Origin: Pseudomonas sp. Os17
GTDB lineage: Bacteria; Pseudomonadota; Gammaproteobacteria; Pseudomonadales; Pseudomonadaceae
Direction: 5' to 3'
NCBI RefSeq assembly: GCF_001547895.1
Contig: NZ_AP014627.1
Coordinates: forward strand, 2,235,501-2,299,500
DNA length: 64,000 nucleotides
Every line of letters begins with the position of its first letter. Position 1 is the stretch's first letter. The position numbers were made by a program, and so were the translations under genes. This document shows, piece by piece, positions 39,686-49,096 of this stretch. Under the pieces are notes generated by a model. It was not told the origin of the DNA. It saw only the letters and a list, made by a program, of their open reading frames with translations, and did not search any database.

Positions 39686-40219
39686 GTGTTAATGACGTTG
39701 TGGGTCTTGTGCCATTGGGAAATTTGCGAATCCCTGGCCATTCTTCTCGTTCCGTTCCAGCTCTATACCTTGTGTTTCATGTCGATCTCAATGTTGATCC
39801 TGCGTTTTCGTGGTCGTATGCCTATGTTCGTCGCCTGCCTCTTGATGCTTGTGATTGCGGGTTGGCCTTCTGCAAACCTTCTACTTGCGACGTTGCCTTA
39901 CTCGCTTGACTACAAGGACTACCGGGAGAATCTGCGGCAGGTGAGGGCGCAAGAGCGCCAGCAGCAAAAACTGGCGATGAAAGATGTCGACAAGCAACCC
40001 GTCCACTTGGCGGGCGGGATGGCTGGGCTTGAGGCCATCAAGGTGATGATGGTGACGCTGCCTTACTGGATTGAAGCCCAGGAGCAGCGCAAGAGCGCCA
40101 GGGTCTTGCAGGAGCAAGTGCCTGTGCAGTCTCCAAAAGCGCCGGAGGCAGTTGGCGCAAAACCGCCAAAGGCAGTTGAACAAGCGCCTGAAGCAGTTTC
40201 AGGCAATTCCGGGCAGTGA
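39686..40219 (+). CDS. hypothetical membrane protein
   Basis: A 177-aa protein with two or three N-terminal hydrophobic segments (about residues 2-35 and 46-72) rich in Leu/Met/Trp. A basic Gln-rich stretch follows (RQVRAQERQQQKLAMK), then another weakly hydrophobic segment and a Pro/Ala/Lys tail (PKAPEAVGAKPPKAVEQAPEAV). GTG 39686 has GGAGAG six bases upstream. No family is recognised. It may be accessory, as it follows a tRNA gene. Confidence 0.55.
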   Translation: MLMTLWVLCHWEICESLAILLVPFQLYTLCFMSISMLILRFRGRMPMFVACLLMLVIAGWPSANLLLATLPYSLDYKDYRENLRQVRAQERQQQKLAMKDVDKQPVHLAGGMAGLEAIKVMMVTLPYWIEAQEQRKSARVLQEQVPVQSPKAPEAVGAKPPKAVEQAPEAVSGNSGQ

Positions 40220-40376
40220 TGAAAGGTTTCAAAAAATGCTTTGCACGGCTGCCCGCCGAGGAGAGCGGGCAGATCGGCACCAGGCGCTGGCGACGGGTCG
40301 ACAACCCAGCGCAATGACCCGCTCCGCACTAGCATCCAGGTGGATATAATCCGTTCCTTTTTCCAGGGAACGGTCG

Positions 40377-41039
40377 ATGAGAAGCTTGGAAGATCTGATA
40401 AACAGCGGCGATTCTGCGTTGCCTTTGATCAAGACGATGCTGGAAGAAACCCGTCTGGACCATCAGCTACTGCCCCCATCCAGCGCAAACGCCAGGGTGC
40501 TGTCTGCGCTGCAAGTCACGACTCGATCAACCTTGGGAGCGATGGCCTACGAAACCGGCGGGCTGTTGATCGATCACGGCTGGCTGCGGGTGCTGGGTTC
40601 GGGGCATGGGCACTTGTCGCGCAATCTTGCCGATTGGAATGAGGGTCGCGTACAGGGGGACTTGCTGGTGGCTGATGACGCCGTAGGAGGGTTCTTTGCC
40701 ATCAACGGTGGCGGCCTGGGCGCTGATGTGGGGGCGATGTACTACTGGGCGCCCGATACGCTGCAATGGGAGCCGTTGGAGGTGGGCTACAGCGACTTTC
40801 TCGCCTGGGCCCTGAGCGACCAGTTGGCCGTTTTCTACCAGGACCTGCGTTGGGATGGCTGGCAGGCTGAGGTGCAGGCATTGAGTGCCGATCAGTGCTT
40901 TTCCTTCTACCCGTTTCTCTGGACTCGGGAGGGTTCGGTCCAGCACAGCCACCGCGCGATGATCGATGTCGGCGAATGCTTCGCCACGCACCTGGACCTG
41001 GCTCGCACACTCGATGGTGGCGCTTCGCTGCCCGGCTGA
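40377..41039 (+). CDS. DUF2625-like protein
   Basis: A 220-aa soluble protein, MRSLEDLINSGDSALPLIKTML..., with AYETGGLLIDHGWLRVLGSGH, VGGFFAINGGGLG, VGAMYYWAPDTLQWEPLEVGYSDFLAWAL and CFSFYPFLWT. These conserved-looking stretches resemble the DUF2625 family as I remember it. The function is unknown. ATG 40377 is preceded by AGGGAACGG. It stands between two unrelated forward genes. Confidence 0.7.
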   Translation: MRSLEDLINSGDSALPLIKTMLEETRLDHQLLPPSSANARVLSALQVTTRSTLGAMAYETGGLLIDHGWLRVLGSGHGHLSRNLADWNEGRVQGDLLVADDAVGGFFAINGGGLGADVGAMYYWAPDTLQWEPLEVGYSDFLAWALSDQLAVFYQDLRWDGWQAEVQALSADQCFSFYPFLWTREGSVQHSHRAMIDVGECFATHLDLARTLDGGASLPG

Positions 41040-41141
41040 CGCGCCTCTAGCCGCCACTCGCCGTTGCATCGGGCACCCGGCCGCGGGGCCGGTCCAAGCC
41101 GCGCCAAGGCGCTTGTCAAATCAATGGACGGTAATGCCGCA

Positions 41142-42062
41142 ATGAAACGCAACATGATGTTGTTGGCCTGGGCGCTGGCGCTGGCCGCACCGGCCTGGGC
41201 CGACGGCAAGCGGCTGATACCGCACAGTGAGCAAGCCACTGGCGGTTACCTCTCCTCGCAGTTGTTGCTCAAGCCTTGTGCGGATATCGACGCGCTGGGG
41301 TTCGCGGACGACGAGACCGCGCAGCGCAGCGCCGTGGAAGCGCGCCAGGCCCTGCCGGCGGGCACCTGCGAGGATGGGGCCCTGGTGGAGAAGCTGTTCA
41401 AGGCACGGTTTCTTCAGCACGCCACTCTCGCGGTGGTCTACACCCCGTGGCAGCTCGACGAGCAGATCGCCCGGCAGCAGCGGGCCATCGGTCGCTGCCG
41501 GGATACGCAGTGCCTGGCGCGGGAGCTGGATCGGGTGATTGCCGTTCTGGCGCCGCTGTACCTCGGTGCCCGGCGGCAATGGCCCAGCGGCAAGGGGCTG
41601 TGCAGCGCCGACCCGCGGGAGACGCCCGCCAGCAAGGCACTGGCGCTGCTGGGGGCCGACGCCGCCAGGGCCATCAGCGCGACCTGTGCCGAGAGCGAGG
41701 TCAATGCCCAGACCTGCCGCGGCCCCCAGGGCCCGTTGCTGCTGGTCAGCTGTGGTCTGAGCGGCAATCAGGTCAATTCGGATCAATGGCTGTTCCTGGC
41801 GCGCAAGACGCCTCCCGAGCCGCTGCTGGCGGTCGAAGACGGCCCGATGGCGGTGCTGACAACCACCTGCAACGGCCTGCCGGACCTGATGACCCAGGCC
41901 CGGGTCAGTGCCGGGGAGCAATACCTGAGTTACTACCGTTACGACGGCCAGGCCTATCGGCAGGTGTATGCCCAGAGCAATGAGTTTGTCGGCAACGACG
42001 CCAACGGCAACGACCTGATGATTGCCCAGGGGAGGGCAGAGGCCCGGGTGGTCTGCCGCTAG
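41142..42062 (+). CDS. exported hypothetical protein
   Basis: A 306-aa protein with a signal peptide (MKRNMMLLAWALALAAPAWA). The mature part has about ten Cys residues (KPCADID, GTCEDG, GRCRDTQCLA, KGLCSADP, ATCAESE, QTCRGP, VSCGLS, TTCNGLP, VVCR), which points to several disulfides. No domain is recognised. ATG 41124 is an alternative start that would give a less typical signal. It precedes the candidate phosphonate cluster but shows no clear link to it. Confidence 0.65.
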   Translation: MKRNMMLLAWALALAAPAWADGKRLIPHSEQATGGYLSSQLLLKPCADIDALGFADDETAQRSAVEARQALPAGTCEDGALVEKLFKARFLQHATLAVVYTPWQLDEQIARQQRAIGRCRDTQCLARELDRVIAVLAPLYLGARRQWPSGKGLCSADPRETPASKALALLGADAARAISATCAESEVNAQTCRGPQGPLLLVSCGLSGNQVNSDQWLFLARKTPPEPLLAVEDGPMAVLTTTCNGLPDLMTQARVSAGEQYLSYYRYDGQAYRQVYAQSNEFVGNDANGNDLMIAQGRAEARVVCR

Positions 42063-42167
42063 CGGGGGCGGATAGCGGCCCGCTGGCCTGTGGCGCGTTG
42101 GCCGGCGCCGAGCGCCAGTCATGCGGCCGATGTGGTTCGGGGCCGCCCGGGGCCCGGCGCGCCCGGA

Positions 42168-43085
42168 CTAGCGCCCGGCCGTCTCCGGCTGCGCCTGCAG
42201 CAGTTCGTCGAGCACCCCCATGAAGGCTTCCACCAGTTGGCTGCGCCCCTGCCTGCGGGTCAGTACCAACAGTTGCGCGGTGGCGCCGGGGTCCGTCAGC
42301 GGGCGGTAGGTCACGCCCTTTTTGGCCAGGGTCTGGGTGCAGCGCGGCACCAGGGCAATGCCCTGGCCGGCCGCCACCAGGGCGATGATCGAGGTGATCT
42401 GCCGACCGCTGGGGCCGGGGCGCAGAGGCAGGCTGTTGCGCCGGTAGAGTTGTTCGATTGCTTCGTTGAGCCCCGAGCCGTAGTCGGCGGGAAACAGAAT
42501 CAACGGATGCTCGCTGAGCTCGGCCAGGGTCACCTGATCCTGGGCGGCCAGGGGGCTGTCGCTGGAGATGGCCGCCACCAGGGGTTCGTCTCCCAGGGAC
42601 AGGGCCTGGATTTCGCTCTGTTCGCAGGGCGGCCGCATCCGGCCCATGCCGATATCGATCCGCCCGTCGACAATCTGCGACCACTGGCTGACCGAGGCGC
42701 CTTCGACTAGGGTCAGTTGCACGTCGGGAAAACGCTGGGCGAAGGCCTGGATCGCCTGGCTGAACAGGTCCGACAGGGCGATGGAGCTGGCGTAGCCCAG
42801 GGCCAGCTGTCCGGCGCAACCCTTGGCCAGCTTGCCGGCCATGACCTGGGTCAGGTCCACCTGCTCCAGCACCGCCCGGGCATAAGGCAGGAAGTGCCGG
42901 CCCTGGGCGGTGAGGCTGACGGTGCGGCTGGTGCGATCGAACAGGCGAAACCCGAGCTCGGCTTCCAGCGCCGAAATCTGCCGCGTCAGCGGTGGTTGCG
43001 CAAGGTGCAGGCGCAGGGCGGCGCGGCCAAAGTGCAGCTCTTCGGCGACGGTCAAAAAGTAACGCAATCTGCGTAGATCGAGCAT
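42168..43085 (-). CDS. LysR family transcriptional regulator
   Basis: A 305-aa LysR regulator: N-terminal winged HTH (LRRLRYFLTVAEELHFGRAALRLHLAQPPLTRQI) and a C-terminal periplasmic-binding-like effector domain. It is close to the class that controls aromatic or drug efflux genes, but the effector is unknown. It is divergent from the MFS gene at 43181 across 95 bases, which is the usual arrangement for control of the neighbour; direct repeats of ATCGGT lie in that gap. Confidence 0.92.
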   Translation of the reverse strand: MLDLRRLRYFLTVAEELHFGRAALRLHLAQPPLTRQISALEAELGFRLFDRTSRTVSLTAQGRHFLPYARAVLEQVDLTQVMAGKLAKGCAGQLALGYASSIALSDLFSQAIQAFAQRFPDVQLTLVEGASVSQWSQIVDGRIDIGMGRMRPPCEQSEIQALSLGDEPLVAAISSDSPLAAQDQVTLAELSEHPLILFPADYGSGLNEAIEQLYRRNSLPLRPGPSGRQITSIIALVAAGQGIALVPRCTQTLAKKGVTYRPLTDPGATAQLLVLTRRQGRSQLVEAFMGVLDELLQAQPETAGR

Positions 43086-43180
43086 CCGGTTCCCTGGGTA
43101 TTGATCGGTCGTAAATCGGTATTGGTCTTGGATCGGCGGCGTATTTTATAAAGGCCTTTCGTCAGAAAACGAGAGGTTTC

Positions 43181-44404
43181 ATGAACTCGCGCCAGCATTG
43201 TGCTCGCATTGCCCTGTTTTTGTGTGGCTGTGCGGCTTTTCTCAACCTGTATGCCACCCAGGGGATTCTCCAGGAGTTCTCCCAGAGCTTTGCGGTGAGC
43301 ATCAGGGAGGCCGGCTGGAGCATTACCGTGACCACTCTGGCGGTGGCCATCACCGCGCCCTTCGTCAGTCGGTTCACCGGCCGGTTCCAGCAGCGCTCGG
43401 TGATTGTCCTGGCGTCCCTGTTGCTGGCGCTGCCGGCGCTGCTCGCGGCCTGTGCCGGCAGCTTTGCCCAGTTGCTGGTCTGGCGCTTCATCGAAGGCAT
43501 GCTGATCCCGGTGGTGTTCGCCACCAGCGTGGCCTACATCGGTGATCGCTGGAGTGGCGGCACCGTCACCGAAGTCACCAGCCTGTATGTGGCCGGCACC
43601 GTGCTGGGCGGGTTCGCCGGACGTTTCGTCACCGGCTTCATGACCGAATACGTCGGCTGGCGCGAGGCCTTCGCCCTGCTGGCGGGTCTGAGCCTGCTGA
43701 TCGGCGTGGCCATTCACTACCTGCTGCCGGCCAACCCGTCGCCGGTTGCCAGAAGCCGGCCGAGCCGCCTGGGCGCCCTGCGCGAACTGTGCAGCCGGCC
43801 GTTGCTGGCGGCTTACGGCGTGGGCTTTTGCGTGCTGTTCTCGCAAGTCGCCACCTTCACCTACGCCGGGCTTTACCTCAGCCTGCCGCCGTTCGACCTG
43901 GGGGCCGCCGCCCTGGGGGCGATCTACAGCGTATTCCTCCTGGCGCTGGTGGTGATCCCGATTGCCGGCCGCCTGAGCCGGTCCCGGCCCCAGGCCGAGC
44001 TGCTGGTCGCCGCGGCCCTGCTCGGGGTCTGCGGTTCGGCCCTGACCCTGCTGCCGTCGCTATGGCTGATCGTACTGGGCCTGGCCCTGAGCTCCACCGG
44101 GGTGTTCCTGGCCCAGGCCGCGGCCAACTCCTTTACCACCGCCACCGCTGGCCACAACAAGGCCGGCGCGGTGGGGCTGTACCTGACGTTCTATTACCTG
44201 GGAGGCAGTTTCGGCGCCGTGATCCCGGCCTTGCTCTGGAGTCACTGGGGCTGGCCGGGCTGCGTGGCGTTGATCGTGGTCTTCCAGTTGCTGTCGCTGT
44301 TGATCGCCTGGGGCGGCTGGAAGCCCCTCAAACCCGAAACGCCGGCCGCCATGCGGTCGCTCAACCCGCTTGATTCATCATCCAACAAGGAATACGTGAG
44401 GTGA
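43181..44404 (+). CDS. MFS transporter, YnfM-like
   Basis: A 407-aa major facilitator carrier with twelve hydrophobic segments. ITAPFVSRFTGRFQQRSV carries the loop 2-3 motif, and VAYIGDRWSGGTVTEVTSLYVAGTVLGGFAGR resembles YnfM/arabinose-efflux-type carriers. It is first in the forward run 43181-51430. It ends two bases before the next gene, so it is probably co-transcribed and may export the cluster product. Confidence 0.88.
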   Translation: MNSRQHCARIALFLCGCAAFLNLYATQGILQEFSQSFAVSIREAGWSITVTTLAVAITAPFVSRFTGRFQQRSVIVLASLLLALPALLAACAGSFAQLLVWRFIEGMLIPVVFATSVAYIGDRWSGGTVTEVTSLYVAGTVLGGFAGRFVTGFMTEYVGWREAFALLAGLSLLIGVAIHYLLPANPSPVARSRPSRLGALRELCSRPLLAAYGVGFCVLFSQVATFTYAGLYLSLPPFDLGAAALGAIYSVFLLALVVIPIAGRLSRSRPQAELLVAAALLGVCGSALTLLPSLWLIVLGLALSSTGVFLAQAAANSFTTATAGHNKAGAVGLYLTFYYLGGSFGAVIPALLWSHWGWPGCVALIVVFQLLSLLIAWGGWKPLKPETPAAMRSLNPLDSSSNKEYVR

Positions 44405-44406
44405 CC

Positions 44407-45231
44407 ATGAATAACGTACTGACCCGGCAGAGCCAATTGCTGAAGATCGTCGAACCTGTGTTGAACGACATGCCGGCCAGTGTCTTGAAGCATGCCCTGT
44501 TCGAAGCCTTCTGGAGCGAGGAAAACGCTCTGGTGGACATCGAGAATGCTTTCGAGAAACTCACCTCGCGCCGCCACCCGCCTGCGGTGTTGCGCAAGTT
44601 CTTCGCCAGCTGGTCGAAGACCAACAACTCCGCCACCAGCGTCTCCGGCCTGGCCAACCGCATCACCTTGCTGGCCCGTTCCGAGCAGGGTTCGGAAGCC
44701 GCCGAGGGCCTCTACCGGGCCTGCGGCAGCCTGCAGCGGATCACCGACGAGGACCTGGGCGCGCTGGGCAACACCCTGCACTCGGACCTGTTCTACAACA
44801 TGGCCACGCCCATCTGCGGTGACGATCAGTGGCTGCTCAAGGAAAACTGCCTGCCTTCGGCGCAGGCGTTCAAGGACTGGACCGACTTCCGCCGCCTGCG
44901 CGACCGGGACCTGCTGCAAGGCTTGCTGACCACCCTGGTCCACGAGGTCTATACCCACGGCGAAGTGGAGTACATCCACCCGCTGTACAAGCAGTGGTTC
45001 GTCCGCGACATGGGCGTGCCGGCGGAGAAGGCCCGGACCACCGTGGCCTGGGTCACCGTGCACACCGGCGGCACCGAGAGCAACCACTTCGCCCATGCCG
45101 TGGCGGCGGTCAACGAGTTCGTCGAGGCCATGCAGGTGCAGGTCGACCCGCAGGCCGCGCGGGACATCTTCGCCGAATACCTGCAGCGCAAGGCCCGGGT
45201 GATGCGCGACTGCGCCCAGGCGCTGCGCTGA
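44407..45231 (+). CDS. helical protein, possible heme-oxygenase-like oxidase, paralog 1
   Basis: A 274-aa, mostly helical, soluble protein paralogous to the one at 48177. Shared blocks, in order: LTSRR; CG..I..ED.G; H..L(F/Y)YxMA..ICGxDxW; E(V/L)(Y/F)..GE; and TESNHFAHA / VEARHFRHA (E-x2-H-x2-H). The conserved Glu/His sets recall the iron ligands of heme-oxygenase-like diiron oxidases (UndA, SznF, FlcE), but the order differs, so this is inference. Such enzymes oxidise amino-acid-like substrates. ATG 44407 has GAGG five bases upstream. Confidence 0.5.
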   Translation: MNNVLTRQSQLLKIVEPVLNDMPASVLKHALFEAFWSEENALVDIENAFEKLTSRRHPPAVLRKFFASWSKTNNSATSVSGLANRITLLARSEQGSEAAEGLYRACGSLQRITDEDLGALGNTLHSDLFYNMATPICGDDQWLLKENCLPSAQAFKDWTDFRRLRDRDLLQGLLTTLVHEVYTHGEVEYIHPLYKQWFVRDMGVPAEKARTTVAWVTVHTGGTESNHFAHAVAAVNEFVEAMQVQVDPQAARDIFAEYLQRKARVMRDCAQALR

Positions 45232-45332
45232 GGGTCGCCGGCCCGGCCCCGCAAGCGGGGCTTGTGGCCGGCTCCGGCTTGCCTATCCTGTGACTGATCC
45301 GCTTCCTTTCCCTCCTTGCAACCTGGCCGACG

Positions 45333-46568
45333 ATGAATGATCTGAAACACAGCGCCTCCCTGGAGGCCGCGCCGATGACGGATGCCAGCGTGCGTCGTCG
45401 CTCCCTGTTCGCCGGTTGCAGCGCCCATGCGGTGCATGACGGCCTGACTGACGTGATCTACGTGCTGCTGCCGATCTGGCAGGCGCAGTTCGCCATGAGC
45501 TATGCCCAGATCGGCCTGCTGCGCGGGGTCTATTCCGGAATGATGGCCGGCTTCCAGCTGCTGGCCAGTCGCGCCGCGCGGCGCTGGGGGCGTGAGCGCC
45601 TGCTGGTGGGCGGCACCGCCCTGGCCGGGCTGGCCTACCTGTTGGCGGGGCAGGCCGGAGGCCTGGGCGTGCTGCTCCTGGCCCTGCTGCTCGGTGGCCT
45701 GGGGGCCAGTACCCAGCACCCGCTGGCCTCCTCGCTGATCACCGATACCCATGAAGCCGGCGGCGGGGTCAAGGAGGCCCTGTCCCAGTACAACTTCGCC
45801 GGGGATATCGGCAAGACCCTGGTCCCGGGCCTGGTGGGCCTGTTGCTGACCCTGATCAGCTGGCGCGCCAGCGTCACCCTGATCGGCCTTCTGGGACTGG
45901 CCGCCGCGGTGCTGCTGTGGTGGCTGATTCCCTCCCGGGCCGTGACCAAGGCCATCAGCGAGAAAGCGCCCAAGACGGTCAAGGGCCAGGGCTCGGCCAG
46001 CGGGCTGCGCGCGCTGATCCTCACCGGCACCCTGGACAGCGCGGTGCGCATGGGCTTTCTGACCTTCCTGCCGTTCCTGCTCAAGGCCAAGGGCGCCGGC
46101 ACCGCCGGTATCGGCCTGGCCCTGACCCTGCTGTTCGTCGGCGGCGCCTTCGGCAAGTTGCTGTGCGGTTACCTCGGCGCGCGCATCGGCATGATGAAAA
46201 CCGTGTGGATCACCGAGTTCACCACCGCCAGCCTGATCGTGCTGGCGGTGTTCCTGCCCTATGCCGGCCTGATGCTGATGTTGCCGCTGCTGGGCCTGGC
46301 CCTGAATGGCACGTCCTCGGTGCTGTACGGCGCGGTGCCGGACCTGGCCGGTGCCGGCAAGCGCGAGCAGGCGTTCTCGCTGTTCTACACCGGCACCATC
46401 GGCGGCGGGGCCCTGGCTCCGGTGCTGTTCGGCGGCCTGGGTGACGTCACCGGGATTCCCCTGGCGGTGATGGCCCTGTCCGCCACGCTGCTGCTGACCC
46501 TGCCCCTGTCCTGGTACGTGCAGCGGGGCATGGACGCCGACGCGAGGTCAGTCTCCGGCGCCGCCTGA
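45333..46568 (+). CDS. MFS transporter resembling fosmidomycin-resistance carriers
   Basis: A 411-aa, twelve-segment MFS carrier. HDGLTDVIYVLLPIWQAQFAMSY, the early GLGASTQHPLASSLI and NFAGDIGKTLVPGL match the layout of Fsr-type (fosmidomycin resistance) transporters, in which H-P-S and GG-FG-S-LGP motifs occupy the same places. Fosmidomycin is a phosphonate, and PEP mutase lies downstream, so export of or self-resistance to a phosphonate is plausible. The ribosome binding site is weak. A hairpin at 46591-46625 follows. Confidence 0.75.
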   Translation: MNDLKHSASLEAAPMTDASVRRRSLFAGCSAHAVHDGLTDVIYVLLPIWQAQFAMSYAQIGLLRGVYSGMMAGFQLLASRAARRWGRERLLVGGTALAGLAYLLAGQAGGLGVLLLALLLGGLGASTQHPLASSLITDTHEAGGGVKEALSQYNFAGDIGKTLVPGLVGLLLTLISWRASVTLIGLLGLAAAVLLWWLIPSRAVTKAISEKAPKTVKGQGSASGLRALILTGTLDSAVRMGFLTFLPFLLKAKGAGTAGIGLALTLLFVGGAFGKLLCGYLGARIGMMKTVWITEFTTASLIVLAVFLPYAGLMLMLPLLGLALNGTSSVLYGAVPDLAGAGKREQAFSLFYTGTIGGGALAPVLFGGLGDVTGIPLAVMALSATLLLTLPLSWYVQRGMDADARSVSGAA

Positions 46569-46590
46569 AGACTGTTGTCGAGCCATAAAC

Positions 46591-46625
46591 CATCAGGCCC
46601 GGGGCTGTTCTGCCCGGGCCTGATG
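46591..46625 (+). terminator. long GC hairpin after the second MFS gene
   Basis: CATCAGGCCCGGG (46591-46603) pairs with CCCGGGCCTGATG (46613-46625), 13 pairs. Only a weak T-tract follows, so it may attenuate rather than fully stop transcription. Confidence 0.55.
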
Positions 46626-46659
46626 CATTCTGTGCGCGGCTCGCGGCGCCTTCGGATAG

Positions 46660-46734
46660 TTCTTACTTTTCCAGTATCAATCACGACGCAAACGGTATTG
46701 GCCGGTGTTTGCGACTGTCATCAGAATGTAAGAA
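46660..46734 (+). promoter_or_regulatory. nested inverted repeats before the aminotransferase gene
   Basis: Outer arms TTCTTAC (46660-46666) and GTAAGAA (46728-46734) enclose inner arms CGCAAAC (46687-46693) and GTTTGCG (46707-46713). They lie 95-170 bases before the aminotransferase start and after the MFS hairpin, so they may mark a regulated second promoter of the cluster. Confidence 0.35.
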
Positions 46735-46827
46735 GACCTGGCTGGGGGCCTTGGCCAGGTGGGCTGTGCAAGGTGTTTTCCCGACTCCGGGGCACCTTGC
46801 TTCCAGATCGTTTTCGCAGGTAACAAC

Positions 46828-48057
46828 ATGAATAACAGCGAAGCCACTGCAAGCCGCTTGTCTTTGTCCAACCGTGCCCTCGGCCTCAGCGCGCCGGGCA
46901 CATCCAGCATGCGCAGCAAAGCCAACGCCCTGAAGGAAAGCGGGGTCAAGGTGATCAATTTCGCCGCCGGTGAACTGTCCTTCGATGCCTGCCAGGACAT
47001 GCGCACCGGGGCCATCGAAGCCATTGAAAACGCGCGCAATCGCTACACCCCGCCCATCGGCCTGCCGGCGCTGCGGGAGAAGCTCGCCCAGCGGGTCAGC
47101 CAGCGCACCGGCGTGACCTTCGCGGCCAATGAAGTGGCGGTGACCGCCGGGGCCAAGCAGGCCCTGTACAACGCCTGCATGGTGCTGCTCAACCCCGGTG
47201 ACGAGGTGATAGTGCCCAGCCCGTACTGGGAAACCTTTCCCACCCAGATCCGCCTGGCGGGCGCCACCCCGGTGCTGGTGCAGACCCGCGACGACGACTA
47301 CCGGCTGACCCTGGAAGCGGTGCAGGGGGCGCTGAGCGAACGCACGCGGATGATCGTCATCAACACCCCGAACAACCCCACCGGTACTGTCTATCAACGG
47401 GAGCAACTGCTGGCGATCGCCCAGCTGGCCTTCGAGCGCGGGCTGTGGGTGATGTTCGACGAGTGCTATCGCGGCCTGGTGCGCGAACCCCACGAGCACC
47501 ACAACATCCTGGCGCTGTTCCCGGCGCTGAAGGCCCAGACCGTGCTGATCGATTCCTTCTCCAAGAGCCAGGCGGTGACCGGCTGGCGGGTCGGCTACGC
47601 CTGCGCCCCGGCGCCGGTGATCGCGGCCATGCACAACCTCCAGGGCCACACCACCTCCAACCCCAGCAGCCTGTCGCAATACGCCGCGCTCAATACCTTG
47701 AATGCCGACTCGACGCAGTTCGCCGACCAGGTCAATCCGTTCCTGCAGCGACAACTGCACGCCGCGCGTACCTACCTGGATCGCCTGGAAGGCATCCGCT
47801 ATGCGCCGCCGGAAGGGGCGTTCTACCTGTACATCGACATCGCGTCGCGCCTGGGCGGCTACTACCGCGGCCAGCCGATCCGCGACGTCGACCACCTCGC
47901 CGACCTGCTGCTGACCGAGGCGCACATTGCCGTGGTCCCCGGTTCCGGTTGTGGCGACCCTCACTGCATCCGCATTTCCTACGCCGTCGAGTACCAGGAG
48001 CTGATCGAAGGCCTGAGCCGCTTCGCCCAGTTCATGTCGGCGATCGTCATGGATTAG
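46828..48057 (+). CDS. class I/II pyridoxal-phosphate aminotransferase
   Basis: A 409-aa fold-type I aminotransferase close to aspartate/aromatic aminotransferases: AGAKQALYNA near residue 108, INTPNNPTGTVY near 180, FDECYRGLV, and the PLP lysine in DSFSKSQAVTGWRVGY (Lys246). The C-terminal Arg that binds the substrate carboxylate is in CIRISYAVEYQEL. Beside PEP mutase, the attractive substrate is phosphonopyruvate (giving phosphonoalanine), which would pull the unfavourable mutase equilibrium. This is inferred from context, not from sequence. Confidence 0.85.
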   Translation: MNNSEATASRLSLSNRALGLSAPGTSSMRSKANALKESGVKVINFAAGELSFDACQDMRTGAIEAIENARNRYTPPIGLPALREKLAQRVSQRTGVTFAANEVAVTAGAKQALYNACMVLLNPGDEVIVPSPYWETFPTQIRLAGATPVLVQTRDDDYRLTLEAVQGALSERTRMIVINTPNNPTGTVYQREQLLAIAQLAFERGLWVMFDECYRGLVREPHEHHNILALFPALKAQTVLIDSFSKSQAVTGWRVGYACAPAPVIAAMHNLQGHTTSNPSSLSQYAALNTLNADSTQFADQVNPFLQRQLHAARTYLDRLEGIRYAPPEGAFYLYIDIASRLGGYYRGQPIRDVDHLADLLLTEAHIAVVPGSGCGDPHCIRISYAVEYQELIEGLSRFAQFMSAIVMD

Positions 48058-48176
48058 CGCTGCCGTCACCCGCATCTGCCACCGCGTTGTTCCGGTTCCC
48101 GAGCCCGTCCAGAGGCCCGGGGTGGCGACGCCTGGCTTGTTGTCCGTGAACCCAAGAGTCACTACAGGAGAGAAAC

Positions 48177-49007
48177 ATGGAGAGTTCCCGCGAGGCGTTC
48201 ATCGGCTATGTGCATCAGGCACTGGTGGATGTCGAGGATCGGAATCTGGTGGAAGCCCTGCTCACCGGCTTTGAAAACAACCCCGGCCTGTTGGACGGTT
48301 ATTGCCTGACCTACCAGCGCATGACCTCCCGCCGCTGGTCCGTGGATTCGCTGTGCACCTTTTTCTGCGGCTGGCGCAGCCCCGACGGCGCCGCCCATGC
48401 GGTGTCGAGCATCATCGTGCGGCTGCTGCAGGAGTCCGCGGAGCTGCCCGGCGATGACAACAAGCTCAAGCTGCTGGCGGCCGCCCGGCACTGTGGCGAG
48501 ATCATCGTCGAGGACGTCGGCCTCGGCGAAATGCATGGCCATCCCCATCACTCCAAGCTCTATCACCGCATGGCCTCGGCCATCTGCGGCTCGGACAACT
48601 GGCGCCTGCAGGACAAGTACCTGAACCCCATCACCAAGGAGTTCTCCACCTGGGTCGGGCAGAAGCGCCCCCTGGCACCGAACCTGGTGGAGGCCCTGGA
48701 GATGATGGCCCTGACCGAGCTGTTCAACACCGGCGAATACAACCTCATGACCCCGCTGTGGAAGAACTGGCTGCGCGAGTCCTGCGGGCATCCGGCGGGG
48801 GAGGCCAACCGCATCGCCGGCTTCCTCAGCGTTCACTGCGGCGCTGTCGAGGCCCGGCACTTCCGCCACGCCACCGAGGCCCTGCGGCTCTACACCCAGG
48901 CCACCGGCCAGCAGATCGACTACCGGCGCATCGCCGCGCTGTCCGACGAGTACGTGGTGCGGGCCTGCGCGCACCTGGAAAAAATGGCCTCCGTACTCAA
49001 GGAGTAG
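48177..49007 (+). CDS. helical protein, possible heme-oxygenase-like oxidase, paralog 2
   Basis: A 276-aa paralog of the protein at 44407, with the same ordered blocks: [67 protein letters not shown] and [16 protein letters not shown]. No signal peptide or membrane segment. An AGGAG site precedes the ATG. Two such paralogs separated by an aminotransferase suggest successive oxidations in one pathway. The metal content and reaction are unproven. Confidence 0.5.
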   Translation: MESSREAFIGYVHQALVDVEDRNLVEALLTGFENNPGLLDGYCLTYQRMTSRRWSVDSLCTFFCGWRSPDGAAHAVSSIIVRLLQESAELPGDDNKLKLLAAARHCGEIIVEDVGLGEMHGHPHHSKLYHRMASAICGSDNWRLQDKYLNPITKEFSTWVGQKRPLAPNLVEALEMMALTELFNTGEYNLMTPLWKNWLRESCGHPAGEANRIAGFLSVHCGAVEARHFRHATEALRLYTQATGQQIDYRRIAALSDEYVVRACAHLEKMASVLKE

Positions 49008-49096
49008 GGCGCCCCTGCACCACGCCGGGCAGGACGCGCCTGCCCGGCAACCCCGACCTGATTGCGCTTTGCGCCTACCACTGGAGCACCTTGAAC

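Noticed and set aside
39549..39692. 47-codon forward frame overlapping the start of the 39686 gene
   Set aside because: AAGGAG is ten bases away and the peptide is Cys/Arg-rich with no recognised family; not enough support.
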